Below, piece after piece: positions 59,691-64,000 of a DNA stretch of 64,000 nucleotides. Under the pieces are notes generated by a model that saw only the letters and a list, made by a program, of their open reading frames with translations, was not told the DNA's origin and did not search any database. Source of the stretch: DASUBV01 sp036510065 (GTDB lineage Bacteria > Actinomycetota > Actinomycetes > Streptosporangiales > Streptosporangiaceae). Location of the stretch: contig DATCEO010000017.1 of NCBI GenBank assembly GCA_036510065.1, positions 1 through 64,000 on the forward strand, written 5' to 3'. The translations under genes were made by a program, and so were the position numbers. Each line of letters opens with the position of its first letter. Positions within the stretch are counted from its first letter, which is position 1.

Positions 59691-59731
59691 AAGCACGGTG
59701 CTAGCTAGGCACGGTGCTGGCTAGGCACGGG
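59691..59731 (+). repeat. 16-nt tandem repeat at the 3' ends of convergent genes
   Basis: AAGCACGGTGCTAGCT, AGGCACGGTGCTGGCT and AGGCACGGG: two and a half copies. It starts just after the GNAT remnant and reaches the last codons of the cysteine dioxygenase gene. Confidence 0.65.
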
Positions 59732-60272
59732 CCGCGGCCACGGGAAGGTCGTAGGTGCGGCGGACGCTGCTGCCCAGCCGGGTGATGTCGGCCCCGTAGA
59801 CGTGCAGCGAGACGGCGATGTCGTCGCCGCAGTTGCGCACCCGGTGGATGTCGCCCGGCGGGGCGAACCCGCTGACCTCGCCCCGGCCGCTCTGGCCCCG
59901 GCCGACCTCGCGGAGATAGCGGCCGTCCTCGCTGACCGCGTACAGCTCCTCGTACTCGACGCCCTGCACGACCCCGAAGACGCACCAGGTGACGTGGTCG
60001 TGGATGGGCGTGACCTGGCCGGGCCGCCAGACCATGGCGGTGACCGAGAACGAGCCGTCCGGCTCGGCGTGGAGGATGTGGCAGCGGTAGCCGTCCGGGT
60101 CGCCCGCCCGCTCCCGGGCGGTCAGGATCTCCGGTCCGGGCAGCTGCCGCCGCAGCTCGGCGGCCACGAGCCCGGCCGTCTGCGGCCAGTCGCCGCGGCG
60201 CTGCGTGGCTCCCCGGATGGCGGTGATCAGCTCACCCGGACATCGGCTGCGATCGGGATTCATCGTCGTCAT
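59721..60272 (-). CDS. Cysteine dioxygenase family protein (cupin)
   Basis: 183 residues. The cupin metal site HDHVTWCVFGVVQGVEYEELY gives two His, and DIHRVRN a third His for Fe(II). It oxidises a thiol substrate, in the family usually cysteine to cysteine sulfinate. GGGGAGG lies 6 nt before the ATG; a second ATG nine bases in is possible. The C-terminal residues overlap the tandem repeat shared with the neighbouring remnant. Confidence 0.87.
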   Translation of the reverse strand: MTTMNPDRSRCPGELITAIRGATQRRGDWPQTAGLVAAELRRQLPGPEILTARERAGDPDGYRCHILHAEPDGSFSVTAMVWRPGQVTPIHDHVTWCVFGVVQGVEYEELYAVSEDGRYLREVGRGQSGRGEVSGFAPPGDIHRVRNCGDDIAVSLHVYGADITRLGSSVRRTYDLPVAAARA

Positions 60273-60412
60273 GCTCACCCTCCCCGCTGGCCGGCGCCGA
60301 TGAGGCCAGCCTAGGGACCCGCGGCCTCCGGATCTAATGCCAAAGATCCATGGACGCATAGAGGGGAGGCATGGATGGGAGACGGCGGCGGCGCGACGGC
60401 GAGCCTGGCAGG

Positions 60413-61333
60413 ATGGCCGACGTGGGCACGCTGATGCTGCTGGACTCCGCCTCGCTGTACTACCGGGCGTTCTACGGCGTACCGGAGACGATGACGGCAC
60501 CCGATGGCACGCCGGTGAACGCCGTGCGCGGGCTGCTGGACATGATGTCGCGGCTGATCCGGGCCCGGCACCCGGACCGCCTGATCGCCTGCATGGACGC
60601 GGACTGGCGGCCGGCCTTCCGCACGGCCGCGCTCCCGTCCTACAAGTCGCACCGGGCCAACCCGGACGGCACCGAGCAGGCCCCGGACGCGCTGACCGTG
60701 CAGATCCCCATCATCGAGCAGGTGCTGGCCGCGGCCGGGGTGACCATGGCCGCGGCCCCGGGCTACGAGGCCGACGACGTGATCGGCACGCTGGCGGCCC
60801 GCGACGCCGGGCCGGTCGAGGTGGTGACCGGCGACCGGGACCTGTTCCAGGTGGTCGATGACGCCCGCGGCGTCCGCGTCCTCTACACGGCGCGCGGGCT
60901 GGCCAGGCTGGAGGAGATCGACGAGGCGGCCGTCACGAGGCGTTATCAGATCCCCGGCCGCCGTTACGACACCTTCGCGGCGCTGCGCGGTGACCCCAGC
61001 GACGGCCTGCCCGGCGTCACCGGAGTGGGGGAGAAGACTGCCGCCGCGCTCGTGCGGGTCTTCGGGTCCGTGGACGCGATGCTGGCCGCCCTGGACGCTG
61101 GTCAGGGCGGCTTCCCGATGGGCAGCCGGGCCAAGCTGGTCGCCGACCGGGCCTACCTGGAGGCGTCGCTTGAGGTCGTCCGGGTGGCGACGGACGCGCC
61201 GGTCCCGGACGTCGGCGGCGAGCTGCCGGCCCGGCCGGCCAGCCCGCAGCAGCTCGCGGAGCTGGACGAGCGCTGGGGCCTGGGCTCGTCCCTGGGCCGG
61301 CTGCTCTCCGCCCTGGCCACCCGACCGGGCTGA
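60413..61333 (+). CDS. 5'-3' exonuclease (PolA N-terminal domain-like, stand-alone)
   Basis: 306 residues. FEN-type nuclease: LLDSASLYYRAFYGVP, the metal Asp in AGVTMAAAPGYEADDVIGTLA and VVTGDRDLFQVV, and a helix-hairpin-helix DPSDGLPGVTGVGEKTAAALV. It resembles the 5' nuclease domain of DNA polymerase I without the polymerase. The ATG is chosen because the fold starts right after it. An in-frame ATG 42 nt upstream with GGGGAGG only 1 nt before it is the alternative. Confidence 0.88.
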   Translation: MADVGTLMLLDSASLYYRAFYGVPETMTAPDGTPVNAVRGLLDMMSRLIRARHPDRLIACMDADWRPAFRTAALPSYKSHRANPDGTEQAPDALTVQIPIIEQVLAAAGVTMAAAPGYEADDVIGTLAARDAGPVEVVTGDRDLFQVVDDARGVRVLYTARGLARLEEIDEAAVTRRYQIPGRRYDTFAALRGDPSDGLPGVTGVGEKTAAALVRVFGSVDAMLAALDAGQGGFPMGSRAKLVADRAYLEASLEVVRVATDAPVPDVGGELPARPASPQQLAELDERWGLGSSLGRLLSALATRPG

Positions 61334-61367
61334 CCCGGCCCGGGCCGGCGCGCGGGCTGACGCGGCG

Positions 61368-62240
61368 CTACAGCACCTGGAGTGCCACCAGGCAGGTGTC
61401 GTCATCGGTGGCGGTGTTGCCCATGGCGCCCAGCACGGCTCCGATGACCGCGTCGGGGTCGGCGGCCCCGCCCGCGGCGGCCACCATCGCGGCCAGCCCG
61501 TCGTCGAGCGACTGGTGGCGCCGCTCGACCAGGCCGTCGCTGTAGAGCAGCAGCACGTCGCCGGGATCGAGCTGCTGGCTGGCGACCTCGTAGCCGCGGT
61601 CCCCGGCGCCCAGCAGGATGCCCTCGGGCTGGGCCAGCGGCCAGGCCCGCGGCCCGCGGACCAGCACGGGCGGCGGATGACCGGCCTGAGCCCAGGTCAG
61701 CATCCGGGTCGCCGGGTCGAAATAGCCTGCTACCACCGAGGCGGTGTGCTCGGAATCGACGTGCCGGACCAGCTCGTTGAGCCAGGCCACCAGCTGCTGC
61801 GGCGGGGCGCCGGTGATGGCCAGGCCGGCCAGCGCGCCGCGCAGCCGGGCCATGCCGGCCGCAGCGGCCAGGCCGTGGCCGGCGACGTCGCCGAGCGCGA
61901 TCAGCACCAGGCCGTTGGGCATGTCGGCCGTGATGTACCAGTCGCCGCCGACCCGGCTGTCGCGCGAGGCCGGCAGGTAGCGCACGACGGCCCGCAGGCC
62001 CGGCAGGTCGAACGGCTCATCGTGCAGCGGCAGGATCGCGTGCTGCAGCTCCACCGTGACATGCCGCTGCTGGGCCAGCTCGGCCGCGAGCCGGGCCTCC
62101 GCGCCCCGCGGGCTCCCCGTTTCCGGGCGCGCGAAAAACGCCTCCGGGCGCGTCATCTCCGGACGCTGCCCGGGGCGTGGCTGCTGGGCAGCGGCGCCCG
62201 GTTGCAGGGCTGGAACCTCGACAGTCTCAGGGCTCATCAC
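61368..62240 (-). CDS. SpoIIE-type PP2C serine/threonine phosphatase
   Basis: 290 residues. The phosphatase domain spans residues 60-290 with VVRYLPASRDSRVGGDWYITADMPNGLVLIALGDVAGHGLAAAAGMARLR (metal-binding Asp pairs) and DVLLLYSDGLVERRHQSLDDG. No sensor (PAS/GAF) domain precedes it, only about 60 disordered residues. Such proteins dephosphorylate anti-sigma-factor antagonists. Start GTG or the ATG next to it; no ribosome-binding site is clear. Confidence 0.88.
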   Translation of the reverse strand: MMSPETVEVPALQPGAAAQQPRPGQRPEMTRPEAFFARPETGSPRGAEARLAAELAQQRHVTVELQHAILPLHDEPFDLPGLRAVVRYLPASRDSRVGGDWYITADMPNGLVLIALGDVAGHGLAAAAGMARLRGALAGLAITGAPPQQLVAWLNELVRHVDSEHTASVVAGYFDPATRMLTWAQAGHPPPVLVRGPRAWPLAQPEGILLGAGDRGYEVASQQLDPGDVLLLYSDGLVERRHQSLDDGLAAMVAAAGGAADPDAVIGAVLGAMGNTATDDDTCLVALQVL

Positions 62241-62387
62241 GGTTCACATCAGGTCAGCTGTTGTGCACCAAGCGTGAAGCATGTAGGACGTCCGTGTCTA
62301 GATGGGGACGCAATTCTCCGGCGTGAGATGATGCGGCGGGCGAAGCGACCGCGCGGGGGCGTGGTCAACGGTAACGGGAGGACGGCA

Positions 62388-63557
62388 GTGGCCAGCACAG
62401 AACCAGCGGGCGGCACCGGGCAGGACCCGGCGGCCCGCGACCTGTACCCGGCGGCCCGGCTGGCCGCCGCCGCGGCCGCGACCAGCGCCGCAGGCCTGGA
62501 CGCCCTGCTGCTGACACCCGGCCCGGACCTGCGCTACGTGACCGGCTACGCGGCGCACCAGCTGGAGCGGCTGACCTGCCTGGTACTGCCCGGCCCGGAC
62601 GCGGCCGGCCACGCGGCCGGCCCGGTCCTGCTGGTGCCGAGCCTGGAACTGCCCGCGGCGCAGGCCTCCCCGGCTGGCGGCCTCGGCCTGGAGATCATCG
62701 GCTGGGACGAGACCGACGACCCCTACGCGCTCGTGGCGGCGCGGCTGCCCGGCGCGGCGGCGGTGGGCCTGTCGGACCGGATGTGGGCCCTCATGGTGCT
62801 GCGGCTGCGCGCGGCGCTGCCCGGTGCCCGCCAGGAGCTGGCCAGCCTCGCGCTGCGCGACCTGCGGGCCCGCAAGACGCCGCCTGAGGTCGCGGCGCTG
62901 CGGGCCGCGGGCGAGGCCATCGACCGGGTGCACGCCCGGGTGCCCGGCTGGCTGCGGCCGGGCCGCACCGAGCTGGAGGTCGCGGCGGACATCGGCGACG
63001 CCATCATCGAGGAGGGCCATGCCCAGGTGGACTTCGCGATCGTGGCCTCCGGCCCGAACGCCGCCAGCCCGCACCACGCCCCGGCCGGCCGCGTGCTGCG
63101 GCCCGGTGACGCCGTCGTGGTGGATATCGGCGGGACCATGCCCAGCGGGTACTGCTCGGACTGCACGCGCACCTACGTGATCGGGCCGCCCCCGCCGGAC
63201 TTCGCCGAGTACTACCGGGTCCTGCAGGCCGCACAGGAGGCCGCCTGCGCCGCGGTCCGGCCCGGCGTCGCTGCCGAGGCGGTGGACGCGGCGGCGCGCG
63301 AGCCGATCGCCGAGGCCGGATACGGCGCGTACTTCATGCACCGGACCGGGCACGGGATCGGCCTGGAGAGCCACGAGGACCCCTACATCGTGTCCGGGAA
63401 CCGTGACCCGCTGCAGGCGGGGAACGCGTTCTCGATCGAGCCGGGCATCTACCCGGGGCCGCACGGCGCCCGGATCGAGGACATCGTGGTCTGCACCGAG
63501 CAGGGCTGCGAGCGGCTGAACAACGGCAGCCGGGACCTCATCGTCGTGGACGCCTGA
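62388..63557 (+). CDS. Xaa-Pro aminopeptidase (M24B)
   Basis: 389 residues of creatinase/pita-bread fold. The five metal ligands are visible: Asp in VVVDIGGTM, Asp in YCSDCTRTY, His in HRTGHGIGLESHE, Glu in SIEPGIYPG and Glu in GARIEDIVV. It removes an N-terminal residue before proline. GTG start with GGGAGG 6 nt upstream, which I prefer to the ATGs 57-60 nt earlier. Divergent from the SpoIIE gene. Confidence 0.9.
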   Translation: MASTEPAGGTGQDPAARDLYPAARLAAAAAATSAAGLDALLLTPGPDLRYVTGYAAHQLERLTCLVLPGPDAAGHAAGPVLLVPSLELPAAQASPAGGLGLEIIGWDETDDPYALVAARLPGAAAVGLSDRMWALMVLRLRAALPGARQELASLALRDLRARKTPPEVAALRAAGEAIDRVHARVPGWLRPGRTELEVAADIGDAIIEEGHAQVDFAIVASGPNAASPHHAPAGRVLRPGDAVVVDIGGTMPSGYCSDCTRTYVIGPPPPDFAEYYRVLQAAQEAACAAVRPGVAAEAVDAAAREPIAEAGYGAYFMHRTGHGIGLESHEDPYIVSGNRDPLQAGNAFSIEPGIYPGPHGARIEDIVVCTEQGCERLNNGSRDLIVVDA

Positions 63558-63612
63558 CAGCCCGGCGCCTTACGGTCACCGAGAAAGAGAAAGTGCCGCC
63601 AGCGTGTGATCT

Positions 63613-64000
63613 TTACCGAGGGCCGAGTCCCACGTGCCCGTCGAGCAGTTCGCGGGCGGCATCGAGGTGCCCGGCATGCCGGGCTGTTTCCTCGATCATG
63701 TGCAGGACGATCCAGCGCAGATCGGTGATGTCGTCTTCCATCTCGCCGTTGTGCTTTCCCGCCGGGGGCGAGCTGAGCGGCCTGGACGCGAGCACGGTGT
63801 TGGATTGCCGGCACTGGTCGCGGTAGAACGCGAAGACCTGCGCGGTCGGATGTGCCGAAGCAAACGCCGCGTCCTCGTCGTCGCTGGCCTCCGCGGGCCA
63901 GGGCAGCGCGGGCGCCGAGCCGGTCGCCACCTGCTGGAACCAGTGCCGCTCGGCGTGGCCGAGGTGGACGATGAGGCCCAGGGGCGTCCAGCCCGATGGC
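63613..64000 (-). CDS. DinB/DUF664 family protein, cut by the window end
   Basis: Partial: the C-terminal 128 codons; the beginning lies beyond the window. The visible part reads LGLIVHLGHAERHWFQQVATG, then LRWIVLHMIEETARHAGHLDAARELLDGHVG. These carry the His residues of the DinB four-helix metal site. The family includes mycothiol- and bacillithiol-dependent enzymes; the substrate is not known here. Confidence 0.85.
   Translation of the reverse strand, partial: PSGWTPLGLIVHLGHAERHWFQQVATGSAPALPWPAEASDDEDAAFASAHPTAQVFAFYRDQCRQSNTVLASRPLSSPPAGKHNGEMEDDITDLRWIVLHMIEETARHAGHLDAARELLDGHVGLGPR

Noticed and set aside
60858..62387. Plus-strand extension that would join the exonuclease region to the M24 peptidase as an 899-residue protein
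   Set aside because: The extra 510 codons are out of frame with the exonuclease and antisense to the SpoIIE phosphatase. A GTG with a good ribosome-binding site marks the true peptidase start.

Overview
This 64 kb window is very GC-rich, with strong third-position GC bias and frequent GTG starts. It encodes a complete Pup-proteasome locus, so it comes from an actinobacterium. The full selenocysteine set and the family content (DUF3090, DUF3099, DUF3866, DUF6457, PAC2) fit a soil actinomycete of the Streptosporangiales/Streptomycetales kind. The genus cannot be fixed from sequence alone. Most of the window is dense, intact chromosomal gene content. I see no insertion sequence, prophage or CRISPR array.

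1-14 kb is a selenium/molybdenum island. It holds fdhD, an Lrp regulator divergent from an amino-acid permease, selD, an acyl-CoA ligase, the selenocysteine tRNA (anticodon TCA), a membrane protein, selA and selB. These are followed by an FAD oxidoreductase, methylglyoxal synthase, moaA, a MobA-like transferase and a DUF6457 protein. FdhD, Sec insertion and Mo-cofactor genes together point to a selenocysteine formate dehydrogenase. Its structural gene is not in the window.

14-22 kb has a PadR regulator and an oligopeptide ABC importer: lipoprotein, two permeases and a fused double ATPase. A hairpin and a 19-codon leader peptide lie between the lipoprotein and permease genes. 22-29 kb has DUF3099 and an FMN hydroxy-acid oxidase, dodecin, a TldD/PmbA protease pair, a 0.6 kb spacer rich in TAAC/GTTA words, and the fatty-acid genes fabG-fabI. 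29-35.5 kb has a phosphomutase-like protein, DUF3090, a PI3/4-kinase-like protein, a PAC2 protein without a canonical start codon, a HAD phosphatase, a small membrane protein, a gene-poor 0.6 kb and a RecB-type nuclease.

35.6-58.4 kb is the Pup-proteasome neighbourhood: site-2 protease, trmI, arc/mpa, dop, pup, prcB, prcA, pafA, a double-FKBP lipoprotein, pafB, pafC, tatA, tatC and a Ski2-type helicase. Dop deamidates Pup, PafA ligates it, the ARC/Mpa ATPase unfolds tagged proteins into PrcAB, and PafBC are WYL regulators of the DNA-damage response. Unusual cargo is inserted: a succinate-semialdehyde dehydrogenase between prcA and pafA, and a glycosyltransferase plus a polytopic membrane protein after pafA.

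58.4-59.7 kb carries three broken genes in a row (PIN toxin, AhpD-like, GNAT). The rest holds cysteine dioxygenase, a 5'-3' exonuclease, a SpoIIE phosphatase, an M24 peptidase and a DinB protein cut by the window edge. Several genes have a TANNNT -10 box only 6-8 nt before the start codon, which predicts leaderless mRNAs.
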